Assembly: GCF_900101385.1 (NCBI RefSeq)
Contig: NZ_FMZB01000004.1
Location: 62,001 to 126,000 of the forward strand
DNA length: 64,000 nucleotides
Source of the DNA: Terribacillus halophilus
Lineage (GTDB): Bacteria > Bacillota > Bacilli > Bacillales > Amphibacillaceae
Direction: 5' to 3'
The translations under genes and the position numbers were made by a program. The notes under the pieces were generated by a model. It did no database searches. It saw only the letters and a list, made by a program, of their open reading frames with translations, and was not told the origin of the DNA. Shown here one piece after another: positions 1 to 9,894 of the stretch; the stretch's first letter is position 1, and the number at the start of each line of letters is the position of its first letter.

Positions 1-16
1 CGCTGATCCTTTTTGT

Positions 17-1180
17 TTATTGGTATGCAAGACAAGTGCTGAGCAAGGTTTTAGCAGCGATGACCATCGCTCGTTCGTCGAAATCGAATTTCGGATGGTG
101 GTGCGGGTAATAATGATCTTCTTTCTTAGCTCCTGTGAAGAAGAATGCACCTGGTTTGTCGTGCAAATAATAAGAGAAATCCTCGCCAGTCATGGTTGGC
201 AGCACCTTATTGGCTTCTTGCACCTCTGCCACTTCTTTAGAAGCATCCAGAACCAACTGAGCTTCGGCAGGGTGGTTGATGACAGGCGGGTATCCTTCGA
301 TATATTCATACGTATAGCTTGCGCCGTTAGCTGTTGTAATACCCTTCAGCACATTTTCTATTTCCATTTTGATCTGTTCCTGTACAGCAGTGTCGAAAGT
401 GCGGACGGTACCAGTCAGCTTGGCGGAGTCGGCAATGACGTTAAAGGCGGCTCCTGCTTCGAATGTACCGACAGTGATGACAGCTGTATGCAGTGGATCC
501 AAGCGGCGGCTGATAATTTGCTGGAGTGCTGTTACGACTTGAGAACCAATCAAGACGGCATCTTTGGTCTGATGCGGTTGGGCACCATGTCCGCCTTTGC
601 CGATGATCTCGATTTCAAAGCGATCTGCTCCGGCCATGAATTCTTTATCCGCCGTCTCGATAGTGCCAAGCGGCGTGTCCGACCATAGATGTGTTCCAAA
701 GACGGCATCTACATCATCCAGGATACCAGTCTCAATGATTGGTTTCGCTCCGCCTGGTGCATATTCTTCTGCGTGCTGGTGAACGAATACCAGTGTGCCT
801 GGTATTTGATCTTGTAAGGATCTTGCTGCTTTGGCAATACCTAGCAATGTAGCTGTATGTCCATCGTGACCGCACGCATGCATGACATTTGGTACTGTCG
901 ATTTATAAGGGACATCGTTTTCTTCCTGAATCGGCAAAGCATCGAAATCTGCCCGAAGAGCGATTTTTTTACCGGGCTTACCGCCTTTCAGGGTGGCAAC
1001 TACACCATTTCCTCCGACATTCTTTTCATAGGGGATGCCAAGCTCCTCGTATGTATTCGCGATATAGGCAGCTGTCTTTTCTTCTTTAAAGGATAGTTCT
1101 GGATGCTGATGAAGGTATCTTCTTGTGGCAACCATATCCTCATAAAGCTCATCCATTTTGCTGAATAAATCCGCTAGCAT
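17..1180 (-). CDS. M20 family amidohydrolase (N-acyl amino acid hydrolase type)
   Basis: Predicted cytoplasmic metallo-aminoacylase/amidohydrolase that removes acyl groups from amino acids or related amides. The 387-residue product shows the M20 signatures: HACGHDGHTAT (metal ligands), HQHAEEYAPGGA (catalytic Glu and ligand) and MTGEDFSYYL near the C-terminus, with the dimerisation lid between them. I chose the ATG at 1180 (protein starts MLADLF) because AAGGAGG lies just upstream; the frame stays open about 35 codons further but without a ribosome site. It is similar to B. subtilis YhaA/YxeP-type enzymes; the natural substrate cannot be read from the sequence. Confidence 0.88.
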   Translation of the reverse strand: MLADLFSKMDELYEDMVATRRYLHQHPELSFKEEKTAAYIANTYEELGIPYEKNVGGNGVVATLKGGKPGKKIALRADFDALPIQEENDVPYKSTVPNVMHACGHDGHTATLLGIAKAARSLQDQIPGTLVFVHQHAEEYAPGGAKPIIETGILDDVDAVFGTHLWSDTPLGTIETADKEFMAGADRFEIEIIGKGGHGAQPHQTKDAVLIGSQVVTALQQIISRRLDPLHTAVITVGTFEAGAAFNVIADSAKLTGTVRTFDTAVQEQIKMEIENVLKGITTANGASYTYEYIEGYPPVINHPAEAQLVLDASKEVAEVQEANKVLPTMTGEDFSYYLHDKPGAFFFTGAKKEDHYYPHHHPKFDFDERAMVIAAKTLLSTCLAYQ

Positions 1181-1269
1181 GCTGCACCAGCCTCCTTCAT
1201 TTGTATGAAATAAGACCAGTATAGCACATTTATTATCAATAATTATTGATTTATTCAGAAAATGCATGA

Positions 1270-1300
1270 GAAAACCCATAACCAATTGGTTACGGGTTTG
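1270..1300 (-). terminator. Terminator of the ferritin-like gene
   Basis: Inverted repeat ACCCGTAACC-AATT-GGTTATGGGT followed by TTTTCT on the minus strand, just after the stop codon at 1306. Confidence 0.7.
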
Positions 1301-1305
1301 GTATA

Positions 1306-1767
1306 TCAGGACAGATGAGAGTCCTTCAAAAGCCGGTTCAGTTCGTCGCGGTGGTTCGTTTCGTCGGCAATCAGATCTTCCAGCTTGGTAACAAGCTCCG
1401 TCATGTTAAGATCCTCAGCCTGCTGTTTGCGTTTCTCATAACGTTCGATTGTATCCTGTTCCGAATCACGGGCTTCCGTCAGCATTTTTGTTACATCTGT
1501 GTGATAGGGTACTTCTGCCGGAACAGTAGTAGGCGTACCACCGAGGGTGACGATCTTATCTGCCAAATATTTTGCGTGTCCGATTTCATCCGTGATCTCA
1601 TCCTCGAAGAATGGTTTCAAAAATGCACGGTAAAGGCCGGAAACTGCTGAGCTGTATGTGGTATACATGATGGATGCGGCATATTCATTCGCCAAGTCTA
1701 CGTTCAAGCCATCGATAAGTTCCTGTAATTGGGAGTTCTCCTTGATTTTTCTCACATTGTCTGCCAT
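1306..1767 (-). CDS. Ferritin-like domain protein (bacterioferritin/Dps type)
   Basis: 153-residue four-helix-bundle protein. Two Glu-x-x-His motifs (DEIGHAKY and DETNHRDEL) spaced as in diiron ferritin-like proteins, with a further Glu in the first helix (ANEYAAS), point to iron binding or oxidation. The start is placed at the second in-frame ATG (MADNVRK) because the first ATG overlaps the AAAGGA ribosome site, leaving no spacing. It is monocistronic with its own terminator. Whether it forms a 12- or 24-mer cage cannot be told. Confidence 0.8.
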   Translation of the reverse strand: MADNVRKIKENSQLQELIDGLNVDLANEYAASIMYTTYSSAVSGLYRAFLKPFFEDEITDEIGHAKYLADKIVTLGGTPTTVPAEVPYHTDVTKMLTEARDSEQDTIERYEKRKQQAEDLNMTELVTKLEDLIADETNHRDELNRLLKDSHLS

Positions 1768-1864
1768 GTTTATCATCCTTTCTGATTGGCTATCTGTAGA
1801 ATATATTCCCCATGCATTTGTTTTCTAAACCAACACCGTAGTACAATCGATCAGAGGTGACGAT

Positions 1865-2521
1865 ATGGATCTTCCACACAAAAAAAGGTATATCCTGCTC
1901 TTTACGATTTCAATTATCATAGCTGCTGCGTTCACGATCGATGTCGCGTTTCATCCAGATCCGCTGCTGGACCAGTGGACAGCGCCGTTTGCTCAATCCT
2001 TGCAGGGAACAATTTGGTTCGATGTCTCCCGCTGGATCACGGAGTTTGGTTCCAGTACCGTTTTATCTATCCTTGCTTTTTTATTCGGTCTTTTCTTGGG
2101 TTTGAAAAAAAGGGATTTAATCGGGGCAGGTATTGTATTTACCGCTACCGCTTTAGGCTATCAATTCAATTTTGTCATTAAAAGAATTGTGGAAAGGCAA
2201 CGCCCGTCTATTCTGGCATTGGTTGATGGCGAAGGTTTCAGTTTCCCATCAGGCCATTCCATGGTGTCTTTCATCACATATGGCATCATCCTTTATTTCC
2301 TGTGGCATTATCTGAAAAACAGCCAGCGATATACCGCTGCTTTCCTGGCAGCACTGATCGTCTTGCTGGTTGGCTTCAGCCGGTATGTACTACGGGTGCA
2401 TTACTTGACGGATGTGCTCGCTGGGTATGCTTATGGAATGGTTTTTCTGCTGATTTGGATTTTATTTTACAAATGGATGCAGCATAAGCTTGGGAGACGG
2501 GAAAAAGCTCGATCATATTGA
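1865..2521 (+). CDS. PAP2-family membrane phosphatase
   Basis: 218-residue integral membrane protein with about six hydrophobic segments. It carries the three-part lipid phosphatase signature: KRIVERQRP, SFPSGHSM and SRYVLRVHYLTDVLAGY (catalytic His and Asp). The family dephosphorylates phosphatidic acid, phosphatidylglycerol phosphate or undecaprenyl pyrophosphate on the outer face of the membrane. The ribosome site is AGAGGTGA before ATG. It is convergent with hmoB and shares a bidirectional terminator. Substrate is unassigned. Confidence 0.9.
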   Translation: MDLPHKKRYILLFTISIIIAAAFTIDVAFHPDPLLDQWTAPFAQSLQGTIWFDVSRWITEFGSSTVLSILAFLFGLFLGLKKRDLIGAGIVFTATALGYQFNFVIKRIVERQRPSILALVDGEGFSFPSGHSMVSFITYGIILYFLWHYLKNSQRYTAAFLAALIVLLVGFSRYVLRVHYLTDVLAGYAYGMVFLLIWILFYKWMQHKLGRREKARSY

Positions 2522-2563
2522 ATAACAAAAGCCTGTCCAACTATATGGACAGGCTTTTGTTAT
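2521..2563. terminator. Bidirectional terminator between PAP2 gene and hmoB
   Basis: Near-perfect stem of about 17 base pairs (ACAAAAGCCTGTCC paired with GGACAGGCTTTTGT) around an 8-base loop, with T-rich tails on both strands, located between the two convergent stop codons. Confidence 0.9.
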
Positions 2564-3057
2564 GCTTCATTGTCGATAAAATAAGTGGTGACATATGCGG
2601 GGCCGGCACTGAATGGCGGACGCTTCGGCTGTCCGGCATCTTTTTTATGGGCATGCTGGAACGATTCGGATGCCTTCCAATCTTCAAAGTGCTGTTTGTC
2701 TTCCCAAGCCGTCAGTACAAGATACGTGTTGCCTGATCGCGGTCTGAGCACTCGGAGTGCTTTAAACCCAGGTGTTTGATCGATTTTGCCGGCTCTCTTT
2801 TTGAATACATCCTCAAATATCGGACGCCCTTCATCTGTGACGGGGATGTTGTTGATCGCGATATATCCTTCATCGGGGATGTCTCCGGTACCTGTTACAC
2901 GCTCATATGTACGCGGTGTAGTGAATCTTGCAGCGTTTGGTTCCTCGGTATAGGCAAGAGCACCCTCGGCGCCTTCGAACACCCAAATCTTGGCTTGTTC
3001 TTTTTCCTTCAGCTGGCGAAGGAATTCTGTCGTACCATTGGTGAAATGTACCATCAT
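2560..3057 (-). CDS. hmoB: Heme-degrading monooxygenase HmoB
   Basis: 165-residue protein with an antibiotic-biosynthesis-monooxygenase (ABM) fold in the C-terminal half (NTYLVLTAWEDKQHFEDW..., about residues 100-160), matching the IsdG-like HmoB (YhgC) family in length and layout. These enzymes open the heme ring and release iron. It lies divergently next to pbpF-hemEHY exactly as yhgC does in B. subtilis, so a heme-turnover enzyme sits beside heme synthesis. The ribosome site AGGAGG is 10 bases before ATG. Confidence 0.88.
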   Translation of the reverse strand: MMVHFTNGTTEFLRQLKEKEQAKIWVFEGAEGALAYTEEPNAARFTTPRTYERVTGTGDIPDEGYIAINNIPVTDEGRPIFEDVFKKRAGKIDQTPGFKALRVLRPRSGNTYLVLTAWEDKQHFEDWKASESFQHAHKKDAGQPKRPPFSAGPAYVTTYFIDNEA

Positions 3058-3169
3058 TCGTATTCAACCTCCTGGCAGTATGTTAGAGTCAGTGTAGCAA
3101 TTTCACAATGCGTAATGCAAGCTAGGACCCCATTCGATAGGAAAGATGGGTAAATGGCATTTTTTGTCG

Positions 3170-3175
3170 TATAAT
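3170..3175 (+). promoter_or_regulatory. Candidate -10 element of pbpF
   Basis: Perfect TATAAT 49 bases before the pbpF start, but no good -35 hexamer at 16-18 bases, so this is a weak promoter prediction. Confidence 0.4.
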
Positions 3176-3223
3176 AAAGGTTATAGAACGATCATGGGGA
3201 TACGTAAGAGGTGAAGGAACGTT

Positions 3224-5401
3224 ATGAAACGATCAGAACATAAGCAGCATAAACGGATGCGGCGGAAGACTCTATATCTTCTTGGAGCTGGTATCATATT
3301 GGCGGGCATTACTGCTGCCTATATCCTGTTATTTTTCGGGGGAAGACTCGTTATTGATAAAGATGATCTGACGTTGAAGGCCGCTTCAACAGTAGAGAAC
3401 CAGGATGGGGAAGTCATTGCGGAATTCTATGAAGAAAACCGGGAGCCTGTCAAATTCGATGAGATTTCCGAACATGTGAAAAATGCTTTTGTTTCCATAG
3501 AAGATGCCAGGTTCTACAAGCATCATGGTATCGATATCCGTGCGACCGCCAGAGCCTTGTACCGCGATATCATCGCGATGAGCAAGGTGGAAGGCGGAAG
3601 TACGATCACACAGCAGACAGCGAAGAACCTTTTCTTCAAAAATGATAAGACGTTTACTCGTAAGGCTAAAGAAGCTATGGCGGCTATCTACTTGGAGAGA
3701 CATTACACGAAGAAGCAGATTCTGGAGTATTATCTGAATGAAATCTATTTTGCGCACGGTCTTTATGGAATCGAGTCAGCTGCCAATTATTATTTCAATA
3801 AAAGCGCCAGTGACTTGACTCTTTCGGAGAGTGCGATGCTGGGAGCCTTGTCCAAAGCGCCTAATACGTACTCACCGAATAATAATCCTGATTTAGCGAA
3901 GGAAAGACGCAATTTGGTGCTTGATGAGATGGAGGAGCAGGGTTACATCACAACGGAAGAAAAAGAAGCTGCCCAAGCAGAAGACCTCGGCGTGACAGAG
4001 CCTGAAGAAGAGAAAGAACGGCCTTGGATTGAGAGCTATATTGATTTGGTGGCGGATGAAGCGCAGGAGAAATATGATTTATCTTTGGAAGACTTGCGTA
4101 CGGGCGGTTACCGGATTGTCGTGAATGTGGATGAAGATATTCAGCGTACAGCTTATAAGACAATGCAGGACGATACGTATTTTGACGGCTCGACAGATGG
4201 CATTGAAGGCGCCTTTGTCATGCTTGACCAAAATTCCGGTAAGATTGTCGCAGCTGTCGGAGCACGTGAGTTCCAATACGGCGACATTAACCGTGTGACC
4301 GTGCAGAGACAGCCAGGATCGGTCATGAAGCCTCTCGCAGTCTATGGACCAGCGTTGGATACAGGAGATTATAATGCTTACAGTGAGCTGCCGGATGAGA
4401 AAAAGACTTACGACGATGACTACACGGTTTCCAACCACGATGATCAGTATGAGGGCGATATCACGATGTATGAAGCCCTGCAGGAATCCAAGAATACGAC
4501 GGCTGTTTGGCTGCTTGATCAGATCGGCATCAAAACCAGCAAGTCTTACTTGGAAAAGATGCATATCGATTTGCCGGATAAAGGTCTGTCTATCGCCCTT
4601 GGCGGCTTGGAGGAAGGCTTGACACCGCTGCAGATAGCGGAAGGCTTCCGGACATTCGCCCATGAAGGACAGTGGATCGAATCCCAGTCCATCAACGCGA
4701 TCTATGACAGAAACGGGGAAGCGGCCTTCAAAGCAGAACCGCAAACAGAAGATGTATTCTCCGAACAGACGGCCTGGGATATGACGCGTATGCTGCAAGG
4801 TGTCATCACCGGCGGTACCGGAACGGCTGGTACTTATTATGGGGCACTGGCTGGGAAGACAGGTACGACGCAGCACCCGAAAGTGGATGGTGCAGATAAG
4901 GATGCTTGGTTTGCCGGTTACACGCCTGAATATGTCGCGGTAAGCTGGATGGGGTATGACAAAACAAACGATGAAAACTATCTGGAGAGCGGCAGTTCGA
5001 TGCCTACTGCTCTGACGAAATCGATTTTGCGCCAAGTTTCCCAATATCGGACAATGTCCACGAGCTTCGAAAAGCCGGAAAATGCAGAGGATATCGGCGG
5101 TCCGGTCGAATTACCGACGATCACGGATGCATCGATTTCCTATGGTTTCGGAGGTCTGAGAATCGTCAATGCCGACTTGACGTGGACAGCGAGCGATGAC
5201 AAGCGGATCATCTATCACATTTACAAAGAAACCGACGATGGTGCTGAGAAAATAGGGGAAGTACAAGGTAAGGGATCCTTTACAGTAGATAAAGTCAATC
5301 TGCTGAAAGATACTTCCTACTATGTGGTTCCATTCAATCCGCTGACGGATGAAAGCGGGGCGGAATCCAACCATACGGTCCTTTCTGGTTTCGGATTCTG
5401 A
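3224..5401 (+). CDS. pbpF: Class A penicillin-binding protein PbpF (glycosyltransferase/transpeptidase)
   Basis: 725-residue bifunctional peptidoglycan synthase. Order: short basic cytoplasmic tail, one membrane anchor (about residues 18-38), GT51 glycosyltransferase domain with SIEDARFYKHHGID and GGSTITQQTAKN, then the transpeptidase domain with SVMK (active Ser about 366), SKN (about 422) and KTGTT (about 545), and a fibronectin-III-like tail after about 640. B. subtilis PbpF has nearly the same length and also lies between hmoB and hemE. It probably polymerises and cross-links cell-wall glycan outside the membrane. Confidence 0.95.
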   Translation: MKRSEHKQHKRMRRKTLYLLGAGIILAGITAAYILLFFGGRLVIDKDDLTLKAASTVENQDGEVIAEFYEENREPVKFDEISEHVKNAFVSIEDARFYKHHGIDIRATARALYRDIIAMSKVEGGSTITQQTAKNLFFKNDKTFTRKAKEAMAAIYLERHYTKKQILEYYLNEIYFAHGLYGIESAANYYFNKSASDLTLSESAMLGALSKAPNTYSPNNNPDLAKERRNLVLDEMEEQGYITTEEKEAAQAEDLGVTEPEEEKERPWIESYIDLVADEAQEKYDLSLEDLRTGGYRIVVNVDEDIQRTAYKTMQDDTYFDGSTDGIEGAFVMLDQNSGKIVAAVGAREFQYGDINRVTVQRQPGSVMKPLAVYGPALDTGDYNAYSELPDEKKTYDDDYTVSNHDDQYEGDITMYEALQESKNTTAVWLLDQIGIKTSKSYLEKMHIDLPDKGLSIALGGLEEGLTPLQIAEGFRTFAHEGQWIESQSINAIYDRNGEAAFKAEPQTEDVFSEQTAWDMTRMLQGVITGGTGTAGTYYGALAGKTGTTQHPKVDGADKDAWFAGYTPEYVAVSWMGYDKTNDENYLESGSSMPTALTKSILRQVSQYRTMSTSFEKPENAEDIGGPVELPTITDASISYGFGGLRIVNADLTWTASDDKRIIYHIYKETDDGAEKIGEVQGKGSFTVDKVNLLKDTSYYVVPFNPLTDESGAESNHTVLSGFGF

Positions 5402-5524
5402 TAAATTTCACGAGTCTGACACAAATCATCAAAAAATAGCGTTTTTATGAGTCAAATGGATGCAAACGTACATGAAATTTCGTATAGTTGGAAACGGATA
5501 ACGAGTAGACGAAGGAGAACAAAT

Positions 5525-6574
5525 ATGTCTAAGATCAAAAACGATACAATACTGCGTGCATTCCGGGGAGAAGCAACGGATTACACACCAGTATGGTACA
5601 TGCGTCAAGCAGGAAGGTCGCAGAAAGAGTACCGCGAGCTGAAAGAGAAGTATTCCTTGTTTGAAATCACGCATCAGCCCGAGCTGGCAGCTTATGTCAC
5701 AAAACTGCCGGTCGAACAGTATGATGTCGATGCGGCAATTTTATATAAGGATATTATGACGCCACTGCCTGGCATTGGCGTGGATGTCGATATCAAGTCA
5801 GGCATCGGTCCGGTGATTGCCAATCCGATCCGCAGCATTCAAGATGTGGAGAAACTTGGCACCTTGAATCCTGAACGGGACATCCCTTACATACTGGATA
5901 CGATCAAGCTCCTGACAGAAGAGCAGCTGGAAGTGCCGTTGATCGGTTTTTCCGGGGCTCCGTTTACATTGGCAAGCTACATGGTCGAAGGAGGACCGTC
6001 AAAAAACTATCATAAGACGAAAACGCTTATGTATAGTGACCCTGCTGCATGGTTCGCCTTGATGGATAAATTGGCGGAGGTGTCCATCACTTATGCGAAA
6101 GCACAAGTGAAGGCAGGTGCGTCTGCCATCCAGATTTTTGATTCCTGGGTAGGGGCTTTGAATGCTGCGGATTACCGTATGTATATCAAACCGACAATGG
6201 AGCGCATTTTCAGTGAATTGCGTGAAACAAATGTCCCGCTTATCCTATTCGGTGTAGGAGCGAGCCATCTGATATTGGAATGGAACGATCTGCCGGTGAA
6301 TGTCATAGGTCTTGACTGGAGACTATCCATCAGGGAAGCAAGAGAGAAGGGCATTACGAAGACACTTCAAGGCAATCTCGACCCAGCATTCCTGACAAGC
6401 GATTGGAAGGTGCTGGAGGAGCGGGCAAAAGCGATCCTGGATCAAGGCCGAGAGGCTGGTCCGCATGTATTCAACCTTGGCCACGGCGTGACGCCGGAAA
6501 TACAGCCAAGTGTGCTGAAGAAGCTGACTACCTTCATCCATTCGTATTCCGCAAAACAAAATTCTATACTTTAA
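5525..6574 (+). CDS. hemE: Uroporphyrinogen III decarboxylase HemE
   Basis: Converts uroporphyrinogen III to coproporphyrinogen III in the cytoplasm. 349 residues, usual length. The N-terminal [11 protein letters not shown] signature and the [12 protein letters not shown] segment (positions about 140-155) are diagnostic. The frame is open from 5447, but AAGGAG before the ATG at 5525 and family alignment set the start there. First gene of hemE-hemH-hemY; a TATAGT hexamer near 5483 may be its -10 box. Confidence 0.96.
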   Translation: MSKIKNDTILRAFRGEATDYTPVWYMRQAGRSQKEYRELKEKYSLFEITHQPELAAYVTKLPVEQYDVDAAILYKDIMTPLPGIGVDVDIKSGIGPVIANPIRSIQDVEKLGTLNPERDIPYILDTIKLLTEEQLEVPLIGFSGAPFTLASYMVEGGPSKNYHKTKTLMYSDPAAWFALMDKLAEVSITYAKAQVKAGASAIQIFDSWVGALNAADYRMYIKPTMERIFSELRETNVPLILFGVGASHLILEWNDLPVNVIGLDWRLSIREAREKGITKTLQGNLDPAFLTSDWKVLEERAKAILDQGREAGPHVFNLGHGVTPEIQPSVLKKLTTFIHSYSAKQNSIL

Positions 6575-6589
6575 CCCGAGGTGTAAGAC

Positions 6590-7537
6590 ATGACAAAGAA
6601 AAAAGTTGGTTTACTCGTAATGGCGTATGGCACGCCTTATAAAGAAGAAGATATCGAGCGTTACTATACAGATATCCGGCATGGACATAAACCGACACCG
6701 GAAATGCTGGAAGATCTGACAAGCCGTTATAAAGCGATCGGCGGTATTTCCCCGCTTGCCCGTATCACGCAGGAACAAGCTGATGCACTTGAAACAGCTT
6801 TGAACAACGCGCAGGATGCTATCGAATTCAAAGCTTACCTTGGCCTGAAACATATCGAGCCTTGGATCGAAGACGGTGTTGCGGAAATGGCGAAAGATGG
6901 CATCACAGAAGCGATTTCCATTGTATTGGCTCCACATTACAGCACATTCAGTGTTAAATCCTATAACGAGCGTGCACAAAAAGCTGCGGCAGAAGCTGGC
7001 AACCTTCAGATCACTTCTGTGGAGAGCTGGTACGATGAGCCAGGCTTCATCAAACATTGGTCAGATAAGATTTCTGAAATTTTCAGTGGCATGGACGAGG
7101 AAGAGCGTGCCAAGGCCGCACTGATTGTTTCTGCTCACAGCCTTCCGGAGAAAATCCTTCAGCATGGCGATCCATACCCTGATCAATTGAGGCGTACGGC
7201 TGAGTTGATCCAGGAGCAGACTGGCATCAAGAATGTGGAGCTTGGCTGGCAGAGTGAAGGAAATACACCTGATCCGTGGCTTGGACCGGATGTGCAGGAT
7301 CTAACTCGCGAGCTCTACGAGAAAAAAGGCTACCGTTCATTCGTGTATGCTCCAGTTGGATTCATCGCGGATCATTTGGAAGTACTATACGATAATGACT
7401 ACGAATGTAAGGTCGTGTGTGACGAATTAGGTGCAAAATACTATCGTCCGGCAATGCCGAATACAGACCAGCAATTCATCGATACATTGGCGAAGGTGGT
7501 ATTGGATCAGCGGGCACGAGTTGAGCGCCATGGCTGA
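6590..7537 (+). CDS. hemH: Ferrochelatase HemH (coproporphyrin ferrochelatase, CpfC)
   Basis: 315-residue monomeric chelatase that inserts Fe2+ into the porphyrin; in Firmicutes the substrate is coproporphyrin III. Visible landmarks are [14 protein letters not shown] at the N-terminus, [10 protein letters not shown] (metal-binding His about 183), and the C-terminal [19 protein letters not shown] with the conserved Glu. It starts 15 bases after hemE and ends inside hemY, so the three genes are translationally linked. Confidence 0.96.
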   Translation: MTKKKVGLLVMAYGTPYKEEDIERYYTDIRHGHKPTPEMLEDLTSRYKAIGGISPLARITQEQADALETALNNAQDAIEFKAYLGLKHIEPWIEDGVAEMAKDGITEAISIVLAPHYSTFSVKSYNERAQKAAAEAGNLQITSVESWYDEPGFIKHWSDKISEIFSGMDEEERAKAALIVSAHSLPEKILQHGDPYPDQLRRTAELIQEQTGIKNVELGWQSEGNTPDPWLGPDVQDLTRELYEKKGYRSFVYAPVGFIADHLEVLYDNDYECKVVCDELGAKYYRPAMPNTDQQFIDTLAKVVLDQRARVERHG

Positions 7538-8951
7538 AAAAAAACAGATAGCGATCGTCGGAGGCGGCATTGCCGGTCTGACGACCGCTTACTACCTGCA
7601 GAAGCAAATCCGCGCTTATCGTCTGGACTATGAGGTCAAGCTGTTTGAGGCTTCCAGCCACCTTGGCGGGAAGATCGAGACGTTGAAAAAAGATGGGTTC
7701 ATGATTGAACGTGGTCCGGATTCCTTTTTGGCACGAAAGGAATCAGCATCGCGCTTGATTTACGATATCGGCATGGAGAAAGATCTGGTCCGGAATAATA
7801 CGGGGCAATCTTATATCCTGGCGGGTAAGAAGCTGCATAAAATGCCGAAACGAGCTTTCATGGGTGTGCCGACAGAATTAAAACCATTCTATCAATCACG
7901 GCTGCTCTCTACGAAGGCAAAAGCGCGAATCAGTGTCGAACCGATGCTGCCGAAAGGAAAAGAAGCACAGGATCAATCCATGGGATTGTTTTTCCGCCGC
8001 CGCTTTGGCGATGAGCTGGTAGAGAATGTGCTCGAGCCACTGCTATCGGGTGTATATGCGGGGGATATCGATGAACTGAGTCTGATGGCTACCTATCCTA
8101 AGTTCTATGAGGTAGAACAGCAATATGGAAGTGTCATCAAAGGACTGCAGGCAACGATGCCAAAGCCTCCGAAACAGAAAAAAGGTGTGAAGCCCCCAGG
8201 CGCATTCCTTTCCCTGAAGAATGGGCTTGAGTCCCTGGTGGAGGGTTTGGAAGCGAAGCTAGATCCAGGCACTGTCCAGCTGGAAACAAGTGTAGATCAT
8301 ATCGAGCGCAAAGCAGATCATTATCACTTGCTGCTCGGCAACGGAGAGGTATTCCGAGCGGACGCCGCGGTGCTTGCATCTCCTTTCTTTGCTGTCCAGC
8401 GCATGCTGAGTCAGTATGATTTCATGGAACAGTTGAAAGAAATGAAGGCTACCTCCGTTGCTACGGTAGCGATGACATTTGATGCTTCGGCAATCAAGAA
8501 GGATATCGATGGCACAGGCTTCGTCATCTCCCGTAACAGTAAATATCGGATTACGGCTTGTACGTGGACGCATAAAAAGTGGGAAGATACTACTCCTGAA
8601 GGCAAAGTCATGCTCCGCTGCTACGTTGGCAGACCCGATGACAGCGGTGTGGTGGACTTATCGGATGAGGAAATCGTCCAAATCGCCTTGAAAGATTTGA
8701 ACAAAATCATGAAAATTAAAAGCAAGCCGCTGTTTTCCGTTGTCAGCCGCTGGAAAAAAGCGATGCCGCAATACGTTGTCGGTCATCTGAAGCGCGTTGC
8801 CGACGTACGCGCCAATATGGCCATCCACCTTCCAGGTGTATTCCTTGCCGGTGGTTCTTACGATGGAATCGGTATTCCAGACTGTATCGACAGCGGTGAA
8901 CAAGCCGTCCAGAACGTACTTGCTTACTTGCGTGAAAAAAGCTTCTCCTGA
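7530..8951 (+). CDS. hemY: Coproporphyrinogen III oxidase HemY (CgoX)
   Basis: 473-residue FAD enzyme oxidising coproporphyrinogen III to coproporphyrin III in the Gram-positive coproporphyrin-dependent heme pathway. The dinucleotide-binding motif [14 protein letters not shown] is at residues 10-23, and the C-terminal [18 protein letters not shown] is the family FAD-binding end. The ATG at 7530 overlaps the last 8 bases of hemH, implying coupled translation. The open frame upstream to 7431 lies inside hemH and is ignored. The operon stops at the terminator immediately after. Confidence 0.96.
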   Translation: MAEKKQIAIVGGGIAGLTTAYYLQKQIRAYRLDYEVKLFEASSHLGGKIETLKKDGFMIERGPDSFLARKESASRLIYDIGMEKDLVRNNTGQSYILAGKKLHKMPKRAFMGVPTELKPFYQSRLLSTKAKARISVEPMLPKGKEAQDQSMGLFFRRRFGDELVENVLEPLLSGVYAGDIDELSLMATYPKFYEVEQQYGSVIKGLQATMPKPPKQKKGVKPPGAFLSLKNGLESLVEGLEAKLDPGTVQLETSVDHIERKADHYHLLLGNGEVFRADAAVLASPFFAVQRMLSQYDFMEQLKEMKATSVATVAMTFDASAIKKDIDGTGFVISRNSKYRITACTWTHKKWEDTTPEGKVMLRCYVGRPDDSGVVDLSDEEIVQIALKDLNKIMKIKSKPLFSVVSRWKKAMPQYVVGHLKRVADVRANMAIHLPGVFLAGGSYDGIGIPDCIDSGEQAVQNVLAYLREKSFS

Positions 8952-8968
8952 GAGAGAAGCTTTTTTTG
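8935..8968 (+). terminator. Terminator of the hem operon
   Basis: AAAAAAGCTTCTC paired with GAGAAGCTTTTTTT, loop spanning the hemY stop codon. Confidence 0.95.
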
Positions 8969-9184
8969 TTATTATGCATGCTAATCTCGACAGCCTTCGG
9001 AAAGTTGCCGAAGCATTACGTCGTAACTGTTTTTTGAGTAAGTATCATTTCCAGTTTTGAACATATCGAAGCTGCCATAAATCAACTTTCGCCATCTTCT
9101 TCGGTTAGCTTACTTATGGCTTAGCATAACTTCACAGGGTGAAATATCATCATTCAAACATCAATCCTGACCAGGGTGATGCTG

Positions 9185-9739
9185 TCAGGAACTATGGGAA
9201 TAAGGCCTGCTTTTTTTCTCATTCCAAGCTTCGATCGCTTCAGCGCGTGTTTTTCCTTTGTTTTTAGGATTTGCGAAAAATTCACGAATGAAACGGTTAT
9301 ACTCGAATTGGGGAGCGATGTCCTTTTTATAAGCATCTTTCTTGCGGGCTTCTTCTTCATGCCATGCTATGATGGCATCTTCATATGTTTTCCCGACGTT
9401 TTCCCGGAAATAGTTTTGTATGTAAGTCGAAAAATGAAAATGTTCGCCGATTTCCTTTTTGAAGAATTCACGCACATTCTGGCTGCAACGATGATTTTCT
9501 GTGATGATGGTGGCACGACTGAGTGGTTCGGCAGTCTTTTTTCTTTTGCGTGATTTTTTTTGTTCCGGTTTTTCAATGATACCATCCCGCAAGAAGCTTT
9601 CGATCCTGGCGGTGATTTCCATTTTGGAACCAGAGGCAGGCAGTCCGTTTTCCTGGCAGAAATGGACGAGCTCATTCTTAAGCCAATAATAATCCAAGAA
9701 ATCATCTGCTTTTGTCATTCGCGTCAATTCCGGTCTCAC
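9185..9739 (-). CDS. SAP-like domain protein of unknown function
   Basis: 184-residue, strongly basic protein. Residues about 8-55 look like a SAP-type helix-extension-helix (LKNELVHFCQENGLPASGSK...), a fold often used for nucleic acid binding; a Lys/Arg-rich linker follows; then two similar segments (YIQNYFRENVGKTYEDAI and FIREFFANPKNKGKTRAEAI), an internal duplication reminiscent of the DUF6434-type region. The GTG at 9739 is chosen because GGGGGGA sits 6 bases upstream; the ATG 15 bases earlier has no ribosome site. Monocistronic, function unknown. Confidence 0.7.
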   Translation of the reverse strand: MRPELTRMTKADDFLDYYWLKNELVHFCQENGLPASGSKMEITARIESFLRDGIIEKPEQKKSRKRKKTAEPLSRATIITENHRCSQNVREFFKKEIGEHFHFSTYIQNYFRENVGKTYEDAIIAWHEEEARKKDAYKKDIAPQFEYNRFIREFFANPKNKGKTRAEAIEAWNEKKSRPYSHSS

Positions 9740-9770
9740 CAAATATCCCCCCATATGCGCTTTTTCTGTT

Positions 9771-9798
9771 TTTGTTATATTATGTCATATAAGTATAA
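9771..9798 (+). promoter_or_regulatory. Candidate promoter of yhfI
   Basis: TTGTTA, 16-base spacer, TATAAT; about 90 bases of leader before the yhfI start. Confidence 0.5.
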
Positions 9799-9894
9799 TG
9801 TAGACCAGCCCCTAAAGGGAGAACTCCTGACAAATGAGGGTTAATATCAAGGGAATTCGGTAATGGTATCAGTAGAAGGAGAGGTGCAGAGAAT

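Noticed and set aside
4079-5044. Long antisense open frame inside pbpF
   Set aside because: Shadow of a strongly supported coding frame; no ribosome site or motif.
8970-9184. Short inverted repeats (CTTCGG/CCGAAG at about 8995-9013 and GCCATAA/TTATGGC)
   Set aside because: Small stems without T tail or conserved motif; no coding potential; nothing that supports a function.
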